Below are positions 25,848 through 34,148 of a stretch of 64,000 bases of DNA, piece after piece. How positions within the stretch are numbered: position 1 is the first letter of the stretch; every line of letters starts with the position of its first letter. Location: positions 14,564 through 78,563 of the forward strand of contig JBEKHT010000006.1 in assembly GCA_050012135.1 (NCBI GenBank). The letters are read 5' to 3'. The translations under genes were made by a program, and so were the position numbers. The DNA is from JBEKHT01 sp050012135. Its GTDB lineage: Bacteria; Chloroflexota; Anaerolineae; Anaerolineales; RBG-16-64-43. The notes beneath the pieces are model-generated. The model was not told the origin of the DNA, searched no databases, and saw nothing but the letters and a program-made list of their open reading frames with translations.

Positions 25848-26066
25848 CGCCTCACACGAAATGTAATACCCTTCCTGAAGAAAAGGTCGGGCCGGGATCC
25901 TCTGGTCCCCCGGTTCTGCCAGGTTCGAGACGCGTGGGCACGATCCCGATGGATCCAACCCCTCAACAGTGCCGGGAGACCGGGCCGCGAGCGGGGGACC
26001 TGAGATCCTCTGGCCTGCTCGTAGGCTCAGCCCGGATGCTGCCGGGCTGAGCTGTGTCAGTGGTGG
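25848..26066 (+). other. Long structured 5' leader of the MFS transporter mRNA
   Basis: The leader has no ORF that looks coding. It ends in a perfect 11-base-pair hairpin: GCTCAGCCCGG (26025-26035) pairs with CCGGGCTGAGC (26042-26052), only 14 bases before the ATG. No T-run follows, so control of translation is more likely than termination. No known riboswitch core is recognisable; the T-box consensus is absent. Confidence 0.45.
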
Positions 26067-27356
26067 ATGACATTGCGGTTTCCAAATCTCTCCCTTGCCC
26101 CTGCCGAGGCCACGCCAAAGCAGAAACAAAACTTCCTCCTCGTCCAGTTTGATGCTGTGGGCGTTGGTTTGGCGAGCGCGGCGGCACCCTTCCTGCCTGT
26201 CTTCCTCGCCCGCCTGGGGGCCTCCAACTTGCAGGTGGGCCTGCTCACCTCGATGCCCGCAATCACCGGGCTCTTGCTTGGAATTGCGGCCGGGCACTTC
26301 CTTCAGCAGCAGCGGAATTCGACTCGCTGGTACGGCCTCACCCGCCTGCTATCCACGATGGGCTATGCCGCCACGGGGGTCTTGCCCTTTCTCGTGCCAC
26401 GTGAGTACGTGGTCTTGGCCGTTCTCGGGGTCTGGGCGGTCGTGACCCTGCCTCAGACGGTGGTCAGCGTGGCATTCAACGTGGTCATGAATGCCGTCGC
26501 GGGTTCGCGCGGAAGATACGACTTGATGAGTCGGCGCTGGTCTATCCTCGGCCTGACCACGACCCTTGGAATTGCTGGCGTGGGAGGGCTGCTCGATCGG
26601 ATCGGCTTCCCGTTCAACTACCAGCTGGCCTTCCTCTTGCTGTCGATTGGGGGTCTGGTCAGTTATTACTTCTCGGTCCGGATCGAGCTCGAGGAACCCC
26701 CCAGACAGCCTTCGCCCAGGGAGCGCACAGGCCTACGAAGCCGCCTCCGCAATTTGTTCTCTTTGGTGAAAGGAGAACAGGCATTTGTTCAGTTCAACGT
26801 GCGGCGCTTCGTATACTTGTGTGGGACCGCCTTGGCCACCCCCCTTTTCCCCCTGTACTATGTTCGCACTGTACGGGCTAGCGACGCGTGGATCGGTGTG
26901 ATCAACACGGCCCAGTCCGCCGTTCTGTTTGTGGCTTACTTGTATTGGGCTCGCCAGTCGCGCAGTAGGGGTACGCGCTTCGTGCTGCTGGTCACCTCTC
27001 TTGCTCTCGCGGTCTATCCGGCCTTGACGGCCTTGACGGTAAACGTGGCCCTCGTGGCGGCCTACGCCGGTCTCTCCGGGGTGTTTCAAGCCGGACAGGA
27101 CCTGGTCTTTTTCGATGAATTGATGTCGACCGTTCCATTCGAACACGCCCCCACCTTCGTTGCCGTCGCGCAGACCCTGCAGTACGTGGCCACGTTCCTC
27201 GGCCCCATCGCCGGCACGGCCCTTTCCGAGTGGATCGGCATTGGTGGAGGTTTGTGGGTGAGCTCGGGGCTGCGCCTGGTGGGGTTCGGCCTCCTGGCCC
27301 TGGGAAGCTGGCGCGTTCCGGTCCGCGCTGCGGCCCAAGCCAGCAAGAACGGATGA
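26067..27356 (+). CDS. Major facilitator superfamily transporter
   Basis: A 429-residue inner-membrane protein with about twelve helices in two halves separated by a charged loop near residues 205-235. FLPVFLARLGASNLQVGLLTSMPAI matches the helix 1-2 region of MFS permeases, and SRRWSILGL lies at the expected cytoplasmic position. The general shape resembles MFS permeases of unknown substrate common in Chloroflexota. The substrate cannot be inferred, and no enzyme gene is adjacent. It is expressed from its own promoter through a structured leader. The start ATG is preceded by a weak GGTGG. Confidence 0.8.
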   Translation: MTLRFPNLSLAPAEATPKQKQNFLLVQFDAVGVGLASAAAPFLPVFLARLGASNLQVGLLTSMPAITGLLLGIAAGHFLQQQRNSTRWYGLTRLLSTMGYAATGVLPFLVPREYVVLAVLGVWAVVTLPQTVVSVAFNVVMNAVAGSRGRYDLMSRRWSILGLTTTLGIAGVGGLLDRIGFPFNYQLAFLLLSIGGLVSYYFSVRIELEEPPRQPSPRERTGLRSRLRNLFSLVKGEQAFVQFNVRRFVYLCGTALATPLFPLYYVRTVRASDAWIGVINTAQSAVLFVAYLYWARQSRSRGTRFVLLVTSLALAVYPALTALTVNVALVAAYAGLSGVFQAGQDLVFFDELMSTVPFEHAPTFVAVAQTLQYVATFLGPIAGTALSEWIGIGGGLWVSSGLRLVGFGLLALGSWRVPVRAAAQASKNG

Positions 27357-27558
27357 CACCCACGGGGGCGGGATTCGACCCCCCAGGACCTGGGTCCTCT
27401 GGGGCAGGGAGGCGGCCCAACGGACAGACGCTGGATTGGTAATCCATTGAGATCGCGCCACGTTGCGTTGGTCTGCTGCCCAGGGGGAGCGGCGTGGGAG
27501 GGAGCCGGCAACCATCGACACCGGCCGTGGACCTGCCGGTCGACGACGAGTTCCTGGA

Positions 27559-28116
27559 TCAGCAGGCGTCCTGAGGCTCAGAGCGGCCTGCGCCTGGCTG
27601 GCTCTCCCCTCCGGAATCTCCAGGCTCGCTTGAGGGACTCCTGGGCAATAGTTGTTGAAGCAGACTCTGCAGCAAGTCGATGGCCGCCTCGACCGGAGGG
27701 CTCAGGGAGGCGCCGACGGCGGTCGCCAGGGGCTGCACTCCCAGGAGAAAAACTTCCGCGTGGGTCTCGCTCTGGATGAAACGGGCAGAGAGGCTTAGGC
27801 TGGCACTGTGCGTGGACAGACCCGTCCCGCCGAGGTTGTCCGCTTCAACGATCGCCATATCCCCGGGCTGGAGGCCCAATTCCACCGCATCGACGATCAT
27901 GACCACTTGGGGTTCGGCGGCCACGATCGTGCCCAGATAGTTCTCGGGGACCTCTTCCGCATTTATGACCGTCGCGCGCACATTGGCCTGCAACCGCCTC
28001 GCCAGGGAGGGTCCGAAGCCGTCGTCACCTCGCAATGGGTTGCCGACACCCAAGATCACGGCCTTCCTGGCCTCGAGCCTGTTGCGCAGGGCTTCCAATA
28101 TGCCGATGCCGGACAT
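27559..28116 (-). CDS. hycI: Hydrogenase maturation protease, HycI type
   Basis: A 185-residue endopeptidase that trims the C-terminus of a [NiFe] hydrogenase large subunit after nickel insertion. The start VILGVGNPLRGDDGFGP, then VPEN, IVDAVELGLQPGD, STHSASLS and FLGVQP follow E. coli HycI closely. The nickel-sensing acidic and histidine residues are the Asp in GDDG, the Asp in VDA and the His in STH. The target is evidently the large subunit at 34149-35816, which keeps a C-terminal extension. I chose the ATG at 28116 on family length; the ORF continues to 28257 without similarity. The last 30 residues are a Ser/Gly-rich tail. Confidence 0.85.
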   Translation of the reverse strand: MSGIGILEALRNRLEARKAVILGVGNPLRGDDGFGPSLARRLQANVRATVINAEEVPENYLGTIVAAEPQVVMIVDAVELGLQPGDMAIVEADNLGGTGLSTHSASLSLSARFIQSETHAEVFLLGVQPLATAVGASLSPPVEAAIDLLQSLLQQLLPRSPSSEPGDSGGESQPGAGRSEPQDAC

Positions 28117-28306
28117 GCCTTTGTGGAAAGAAGCGAACAGGGAAGATCCGCGAATCTCAACGGCTACAACCCTCTCGATCGCATTGATCGACCGATCGAG
28201 GCGGACCCAAAGGGTGGCCTTTAGTTTCTCAACCTCCCCCGAACGTTTAACCGCCACTGCGGAGAGGCTCTGACGGGACCCACGGCTTGCGGGGATCGAG
28301 GGCCGG

Positions 28307-30706
28307 TCAGTCGCCCGTGTGCAAGAAGGATCTCAACGGCCGCAGGAAATACCCCAGGGTCAGAATGGCGGCGGCCGCAATCATCACGGAGTACCAGGGG
28401 CTGATCTGTTCGACCGCCACCCCGATCAGGTACTTGCTGAAGAAGCTGCCGAAGGGCGGAAGGCCGGACAACCACAAGGCCGCGATCAGGAACGCCAGAA
28501 CTCGTCCTGGCATTTGCCCTGCCAGACCGTCAAGGGCGTCAATCTCGGAGGTCCTTCGCGAACGGCGGATGGACCCGCAGCACAGGAAGAGGGCTGCGAA
28601 GGCGACCCCGGCGCAGACGAAGTGGGCCAAAGCCGCTGTCCACGAGATGGTGGCCCCCAGCAAGACAAAGCCCAGTTGGCTGCTGACGGCCAAACCCAGG
28701 AAATTCCGGAGATCGGTTTCGACCAGCGCGAGGAGCCCCCAGCCGAACATGCCCACGCAGGCGAGGATCCGGGCCGCCGTCAGAGGGCCCGGCTGCCCGG
28801 GCATCCGCCAGGACACGAAGAATCCCACCGCATAGGCGACCCACAGCGCGTAGGAGAGCAGCATCCCGGTGTTTAACACCCGCAGGATCTGCCCGATCCG
28901 CCGAAACAACTCAGGCAATATCTCTCGGTAGAAACGAGCCAGCCCTTGGTCGATGTACCTGTAGAGTCCCCGGGAGGCCCAAGTCAACCCTCTGACCATG
29001 TAGCCGTAAAGGTCGAAAGCGCCCTGTTCGCCTCTCGCGTAGAGGGGTTTCAACCCTCCCAGCCGCCGGATCGGACCGTAGAACTGAGTGCCGGGCACCC
29101 GGTAGATCTCTGGGTCCAGGACCTCGCCTCCAAGGAAGACCTCCGTTTCCCTGCCTCGGCCCACGGCATAGAAAAGAAGGCCGACCAGAAGGCTGACGAT
29201 GAGCAAGAGGGCGGCCAGCCCAGACTGCCAGACCCCTGGGATCACCGCCAGTTGCCCCGCCTGCCCCAGGATCGGGCGAATCAGCACGTTCACGGGCCAC
29301 GCGTAGAAGACGCCGAACGTCACGCAGAGGACCGCCAGGACGACCAGCGGGATGACCATCGAAGCGCTGGATTCTTTCACGTGTTCCAAGCCCTTGGGTC
29401 GGTCTCCCCAGAACAGGGAATAGAGCATCTTCATGAAGGAAGCCAGCGTCAGGGCCGATCCGAACATGGCGGCAAGCAGGAAGAGCGGGAAAAGCGGCCC
29501 GCCGCGGTCCAGGATGCCTTGATAGATCAGCCATTTCGACACGAACCCATTGAAAGGGGGGACGCCCGAAATCGACAGCGCCGCCACTAGGCAGGCGGCA
29601 AAGGTCCACGGCATAGCCCCGGCCAGCCCGCCGAGCTGCGAGAATTCCGTCCTTCCCGTCTGACGTTCCACCGATCCACCGCAGAGGAACAGGCAGCACT
29701 TGTAGAGCGCATTGTTGAGCAGGTGGAACAGCCCACCAATCACGCCGATGGGAACCCCGGTACCAATGCCCAGCACCATGTAACCCACCTGGGACACGGC
29801 GTGGAACGCCAGCATCTTGCGGAAATCATGTTGGATGAGGGCCATGAGCAGGGCGGCCACGATCGAGATGGAGCCAAGGCCCATCAGAATCAAGCCCATG
29901 ACCGGGGTCATCACAAAAAGATTGAGCGAGATCCGGGCCAGAAGGTAGATTCCGAGCAGCTTGTCCAAGGCAGCTGGCAGGTAGGCCATGGTCGGTATCG
30001 GGGCCGTCGTGGAGATCGCCGGAAGCCAGGAGTGCAAAGGCATGGCTCCTGCCTTGGCAAACGCACCGGCCAGGATGAGCACATAAGCCGTCACGGCGAG
30101 CCATCCGCTGAGAGGCAGGGGGGTGGCCGTGAGATCGCTCAGAGTCAACGTGCCCGATGCCTTCCAGAGAAACGCGATCCCCATCAGGAGCGCCAGGTCA
30201 GCTGCTCCAATGAGCAGAAATGACTTGTTCGCGCCCTCGATCGCCTTCTCTCCTCCCATGGATACCATCCCATAGAGCAGCACCACCAAGACGTCCCAGA
30301 AGAGCAGCAGCACGATCAGATTGTTCGCCAGCGCCGCACCGGCCGTCATCCCCAGCGCCAGCAGCAGGTAGGCGTAGTGCTCGGCCCGCCGGGGATGATC
30401 GGCCATGTATTTCAGCGAGTAAAGCGTGATGAGAAGGGCAAAAAGAGAGGCGGCCAGGAGGATGAAACTTCCGAATGCGCCCGCCAGCAAATCGAATTGA
30501 ACGGTCAGGTTGGATCCTATCCTGAGCCAGGGCAGGATGAGGCGCAGATTCCCGACGGAGAGGATGTAGGCGGAGAGCGCCAGAGTGATGGCCGTGCTGG
30601 CCAGGGTCAAGAGCTCCCGGATCCATCTTGCACGCTTCGGGAGCGCCAGGCAGGCGAGGCCGGCCAGGGTAGGAAGCACGATCGGAACCAGAAGAAAGCG
30701 ATTCAT
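28307..30706 (-). CDS. Antiporter-like membrane subunit of formate hydrogenlyase with an extra C-terminal half-module
   Basis: A 799-residue membrane protein. Residues 1-510 form a NuoL/HyfB-type antiporter module with K218 (FAKAGAMPLHSW), K249 (PAALDKLLG) and K336 (ALYKCCLFLCGGS). The helix-5 acid is Asp (D138 in LFWDVLVVLLY) instead of the usual Glu. Residues 510-610 are a linker with amphipathic parts. Residues 615-799 repeat the later helices of an antiporter: ETDLRNFLGLAVSSQLGF, ALFLCCGSIRR and SGLPPFGSFFSKYLI match HDFRKMLAFHAVSQVGY, CLFLCGGSVER and SGVPPFNGFVSKWLI of the first module, with the lysine before LFLC replaced by alanine. The start at 30706 follows GAGGTAAGGG, five bases after the upstream gene. 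Confidence 0.9.
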   Translation of the reverse strand: MNRFLLVPIVLPTLAGLACLALPKRARWIRELLTLASTAITLALSAYILSVGNLRLILPWLRIGSNLTVQFDLLAGAFGSFILLAASLFALLITLYSLKYMADHPRRAEHYAYLLLALGMTAGAALANNLIVLLLFWDVLVVLLYGMVSMGGEKAIEGANKSFLLIGAADLALLMGIAFLWKASGTLTLSDLTATPLPLSGWLAVTAYVLILAGAFAKAGAMPLHSWLPAISTTAPIPTMAYLPAALDKLLGIYLLARISLNLFVMTPVMGLILMGLGSISIVAALLMALIQHDFRKMLAFHAVSQVGYMVLGIGTGVPIGVIGGLFHLLNNALYKCCLFLCGGSVERQTGRTEFSQLGGLAGAMPWTFAACLVAALSISGVPPFNGFVSKWLIYQGILDRGGPLFPLFLLAAMFGSALTLASFMKMLYSLFWGDRPKGLEHVKESSASMVIPLVVLAVLCVTFGVFYAWPVNVLIRPILGQAGQLAVIPGVWQSGLAALLLIVSLLVGLLFYAVGRGRETEVFLGGEVLDPEIYRVPGTQFYGPIRRLGGLKPLYARGEQGAFDLYGYMVRGLTWASRGLYRYIDQGLARFYREILPELFRRIGQILRVLNTGMLLSYALWVAYAVGFFVSWRMPGQPGPLTAARILACVGMFGWGLLALVETDLRNFLGLAVSSQLGFVLLGATISWTAALAHFVCAGVAFAALFLCCGSIRRSRRTSEIDALDGLAGQMPGRVLAFLIAALWLSGLPPFGSFFSKYLIGVAVEQISPWYSVMIAAAAILTLGYFLRPLRSFLHTGD

Positions 30707-30711
30707 GTCCC

Positions 30712-32124
30712 TTACCTCAGCATCTGCGACACGACCCCATTCACCACGTTGAGCAGCGGCGCAGCGGCCAGGCCCAGGACCAGGGAGAGCCCGGCCAAGG
30801 TGGCGACCACGGCCAGCATGATGGGGGTTCCCTCCGTGATCTCGGGCCAACGTTCCGGCCCCAGGAACAACCCGTTGAAGAGCCTCAGGGTGTACAGCAG
30901 GCTGATCAATGCTCCCACAAGCGCCAGGATTGCCCAGACCATCCCCCCGCTCTGCACGACGCCGAGGATGATCATGAACTTGCCGAAGAAACCGGCCGTC
31001 GGGGGAAGACCGACGATGGTCAGGGCGCAAAGGATGAAGGCCACGGCCGTGACCGGCATGCGCCTGATCAGGCCCCCGAGCTCTCGGATATCTCGGGTGT
31101 GAGTCCGGTGTTCAATAATGCCCACGCAAAGGAACAACCCGGCCTTGGTCAGGCTGTGTGCCAGTAGGAAGACCAGCGCTCCGGCGATGCCCAAAGACGT
31201 CATGCTGGCCAGACCCAAGAGGACATAGGCGAGCTGGGCAATGGTCGAGTAGGCCAGAATGCGCTTGGCGTCATACTCGACCAGCGCCGCTGCGCCCGTG
31301 ACCAAGATGGTGAGGACGGCCACGGCCGAAGCCACGAGTTGCCAAGTGGGGGGCAGGCCGAGGGTCCCCACCATGACCCGCGCGAAGGCGAATACTCCAA
31401 TCACCACCAGCACCGCGGCGTGGAGCAGAGCGGTCACTGTGGAGGGGGCCACCCCGGCCCCTGGCAACCAGACCTGAAGAGGCACCTGTGCGGACTTGGC
31501 GAGGATGCCTGCGAAGAGGAAAGTCATGGCCAGGTCGTTTACGGGATGGCCGCGCAGCGCCGCTAGGTCCAGCGTCCCAGTCTGGTGCCAGATCATTTCC
31601 AGTCCGGCCAGCATGACGAAGGAACCCGACACGGTGATCAGCAACGCGATGTCCGCGTTGCGCAAGTGCTCTCGCTTGCGGTAAAACCCGATCAGTCGCC
31701 AGGAGCAAATGGCTGTGATCTCCCAGAAGATGTAGATCAGCAGGAGGTTGGCCGAAAGCACCAATCCCATCATGGCGCCCAGGAACAGGACCACCAGGAA
31801 ATAGTATTCTCCCTGGTGCTCATATTCCTTCATATACCCCAGTGAGTACAGGATGATGAGCAGACCGATGAACGACGACGCGACGGCCACATAGACTCCC
31901 AGGCCATCGACGACGAAATTCAGGTTCAGCCCCGGGAGCAGGAATAGGCCGAGCGTCAGCGGCCGGGCTTCCCCCGCCAGTGGGATCAGCGCCAGGGCGC
32001 AAGCGAAAGTGGCCAGCGCAAGGAGCACCGCCAGCCCATTGCGCACGAAGGCGGAGATCCGGTTCGCGGCCAGAGCCACGAAGGAGCCAACAATCGGGAT
32101 ACTGAAAGTCGCGAGAGCGAGCAT
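30712..32124 (-). CDS. Antiporter-like membrane subunit of formate hydrogenlyase (MrpA/D-, NuoL-like)
   Basis: A 470-residue protein with about fourteen membrane helices, homologous to NuoL/M/N and Mrp antiporter subunits. The helix-5 glutamate E135 is in YIFWEITAICSW, the helix-7 lysine K210 in AGILAKSAQVPLQVW, and a helix-8 histidine H235 in TALLHAAVLV. The distal LAHSLTKAGLFLCVG motif is also intact. It should translocate H+ or Na+ in response to hydrogenase turnover. It is closer to the HyfD/HyfF/Mrp group than to NuoN, but I cannot assign one letter. It sits between the H-type subunit and the fused antiporter, with spacings of 10 and 5 bases. Confidence 0.9.
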   Translation of the reverse strand: MLALATFSIPIVGSFVALAANRISAFVRNGLAVLLALATFACALALIPLAGEARPLTLGLFLLPGLNLNFVVDGLGVYVAVASSFIGLLIILYSLGYMKEYEHQGEYYFLVVLFLGAMMGLVLSANLLLIYIFWEITAICSWRLIGFYRKREHLRNADIALLITVSGSFVMLAGLEMIWHQTGTLDLAALRGHPVNDLAMTFLFAGILAKSAQVPLQVWLPGAGVAPSTVTALLHAAVLVVIGVFAFARVMVGTLGLPPTWQLVASAVAVLTILVTGAAALVEYDAKRILAYSTIAQLAYVLLGLASMTSLGIAGALVFLLAHSLTKAGLFLCVGIIEHRTHTRDIRELGGLIRRMPVTAVAFILCALTIVGLPPTAGFFGKFMIILGVVQSGGMVWAILALVGALISLLYTLRLFNGLFLGPERWPEITEGTPIMLAVVATLAGLSLVLGLAAAPLLNVVNGVVSQMLR

Positions 32125-32134
32125 GGTTTATCCT

Positions 32135-33076
32135 TCACCATCCGACCAGCGCCAGGACTACGCCGGCGATTGCGACCAGAAGCAGATATCCCCAGAAGAG
32201 CCGCAGGGCCTGGTCCAGTTTCAGTCGGGCGTGGGTGATCTTCACGACGATGATGATAACCAGGACAGCCAAGAGCTTGAGCAGGAATCCTGCGATCGAA
32301 AGCGCTGTGGGGGTGGTCGCACCCAGAAAGAGGATGACCATCAAGACGGGCAGACAAAAGAACATCATCGCCCGGGATAGTTTGAACAGCGCCAGCCCGC
32401 TGCCGGAGTACTCGGCCAGTGGTCCGCCGATCAACTCTGTGTCGGCCTCCGCGATGTCAAAGGGCAAATAGCCGAGTTTTGCTATCAGGCTGTACATGGC
32501 AACGACGAAGGCAATGAAGCCCGAGACGCTGCCGAGGATGGCCCCATGCGCGCCTTGGTAGGCGACGATGTCGCTCAGGCGCACGGAGTGGACCTTGATC
32601 AGCACGGTGAAGATGGACAGAAGGAAAGCCAGCTCGTAGCTTAGGATCATGCTCAGTTCGCGCCCGGCGCCGATCGCCCCGAAGGGGCTGCGCGAAGAGG
32701 CACCCCCGATGACCAGCGCGATGGAGGGCAGAACCATGAGGTAAAGCAGCACAATCAGATCTCCGACGAAATCCGATCCGGGGTGAAGGAGCGCCAGGAG
32801 AATAATCGCCGTGGCCAGTGTCGAGCCGGCCACGGCCAGGAGCGGGGCGGCGAGAAAACCGATCGCCTGGCTTCCGCGGGGGATGAACATTTTCTTGGCC
32901 AGCAGTTTGCCAATATCGGCATAGGGCTGGAACCAGGGCGGGCCAACGCGGCTCTGGACGATGGCAGTGACCTTGCGGTCCACCCAGGTCAGGAACAGGC
33001 CGACCGTTGATGCAAAGAGAAACCCCGGAAAGACGATCGTATAGAAGACGCCGGTCAGTAGCTGTGTCCACTCCAT
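32135..33076 (-). CDS. hyfC: Group 4 hydrogenase membrane subunit, NuoH/HyfC type
   Basis: A 313-residue protein with about eight helices, which anchors the hydrophilic hydrogenase arm to the membrane and links its redox chemistry to the antiporter subunits. Motifs include TWVDRKVTAIVQSRVGPPWFQPYADIGKLL near the N-terminus and PFDIAEADTELIGGPLAEYSG in the central loop with its conserved acidic residues, both typical of the HyfC/HycD/EchB branch of NuoH. The start ATG is at 33076. It follows the small subunit by 78 bases in the same operon. Confidence 0.93.
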   Translation of the reverse strand: MEWTQLLTGVFYTIVFPGFLFASTVGLFLTWVDRKVTAIVQSRVGPPWFQPYADIGKLLAKKMFIPRGSQAIGFLAAPLLAVAGSTLATAIILLALLHPGSDFVGDLIVLLYLMVLPSIALVIGGASSRSPFGAIGAGRELSMILSYELAFLLSIFTVLIKVHSVRLSDIVAYQGAHGAILGSVSGFIAFVVAMYSLIAKLGYLPFDIAEADTELIGGPLAEYSGSGLALFKLSRAMMFFCLPVLMVILFLGATTPTALSIAGFLLKLLAVLVIIIVVKITHARLKLDQALRLFWGYLLLVAIAGVVLALVGW

Positions 33077-33154
33077 AGGTCTTCCTTCGTGGGAATGAGC
33101 GCCCGCGTTCGTGGCGAAGTCATGACCGGATCTGCCGGAAGCCAGCGAGACGTC

Positions 33155-33610
33155 TCAAGCCTCTACATACGTCTGCGCTTCGACCTGCGCGGGAACCAAC
33201 CCCAGTGCCTCGGCGACCCCGTAGAGAATTGCCTCTGGGCGGGGCGGGCAGCCCGGGATGTAGATATTCACGGGCAGGACCTTGTCCAGACCTCCACAAG
33301 TGGCGTAGCTGTCGAACCAGATTCCGCCGCCCGACGCGCAGGTGCCCACGGCGATGACGAGCTTGGGATCGGGCACAGCCTCGTAGAGCCGGAGAAGTCG
33401 CTCCCGCACCTGGCGGGTGACGGGACCGGTGACCAAAAGGGCATCGGCGTGGCGGGGCGTGTGGACCAGCTTGATGCCGAACCGCTCGCAATCATAGTAG
33501 GGCGTCAGGACGTCCAGAATCTCGATGTCACACCCATTGCACGAGCCGGCATTCGCGTGATAGACCCAGATTGATTTCTTGAAGCACCAATTGAGAAGCC
33601 GGTTGGTCAT
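33155..33610 (-). CDS. hyfI: [NiFe] hydrogenase small subunit, NuoB/HyfI type
   Basis: A 151-residue subunit carrying the proximal [4Fe-4S] cluster next to the nickel site. The four ligands are visible: two in NAGSCNGCDIE, one in AVGTCASGG and one in YIPGCPPRPEA. The compact length without extra ferredoxin domains is typical of group 4 hydrogenases and NuoB. The ATG at 33610 has an AAAGGAAG site and starts two bases after the upstream stop codon; the in-frame ORF continues upstream only as shadow. It pairs with the large subunit in the same operon. Confidence 0.94.
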   Translation of the reverse strand: MTNRLLNWCFKKSIWVYHANAGSCNGCDIEILDVLTPYYDCERFGIKLVHTPRHADALLVTGPVTRQVRERLLRLYEAVPDPKLVIAVGTCASGGGIWFDSYATCGGLDKVLPVNIYIPGCPPRPEAILYGVAEALGLVPAQVEAQTYVEA

Positions 33611-33612
33611 GA

Positions 33613-34146
33613 TCAGACTTCCTTTGCCAGCACCGCCTCCGCCATGGCACGGGTGCGCTTGCAATCCAGGCAGAGGTCCAGCCAGCTTACTTCCTGAGGG
33701 GATAATCCGAGCGGCTCGGGGAGTTTGTCCAACACTTTTCTCGCCATGCGTTGCGTCTCGATGACCGCGCCGCACTCCCGGCAAGAGACCAGCCTGAGCT
33801 GCAAGGTGATGCGCAGATCCCGGAGCGAGGGCGCCGCCGTCTCGAATTGCTGAGACATGGTCAAGGCTTGCTCGGGACAGACATCCCGGCAGCGGGCGCA
33901 GTTGGTGCATCGGGCCAAATCAAACTCGAGGGTGCGGTAGCCGTCCCGGTCGGAGAGGGTGATCAGGCGCGGAGCGCAAGCGTTGGCACAGGCACCGCAG
34001 CCGATGCACTTCTGCATGTCCAGACGAGGCACGCCGCGGAAGCCGGGTTCCGGCGGGTGCGGCTGGAACGGATAGCCCAGGGTGACCTGACCGGCCCGCA
34101 GGCAAAATACAACCTCTTTCAATTCGCTAATGACATTCTCGAACAT
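33613..34146 (-). CDS. hyfH: Ferredoxin-like hydrogenase subunit, HyfH/HycF type
   Basis: A 177-residue iron-sulfur protein with two [4Fe-4S] motifs, CIGCGACANACA (47-58) and CTNCARCRDVCP (80-91). It also has a C-terminal pair of CxxC motifs (C122/C125 and C159/C162) that looks like a zinc-ribbon, as in E. coli HycF. It relays electrons from the formate dehydrogenase arm to the hydrogenase small subunit, the role of NuoI in complex I. The start MFENVISEL at 34146 lies two bases after the large-subunit stop codon, with GAGGGAGG upstream. Confidence 0.92.
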   Translation of the reverse strand: MFENVISELKEVVFCLRAGQVTLGYPFQPHPPEPGFRGVPRLDMQKCIGCGACANACAPRLITLSDRDGYRTLEFDLARCTNCARCRDVCPEQALTMSQQFETAAPSLRDLRITLQLRLVSCRECGAVIETQRMARKVLDKLPEPLGLSPQEVSWLDLCLDCKRTRAMAEAVLAKEV

Positions 34147-34148
34147 TG

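Noticed and set aside
27360..27450. tRNA-like pieces: a T-arm-like GGTCGAATCC on the minus strand and a TGGATTGGTAATCCA hairpin resembling an anticodon arm.
   Set aside because: The pieces do not combine into one cloverleaf on either strand: the acceptor halves do not pair, the D-arm is missing, and the spacing is wrong. At most it is a decayed tRNA.
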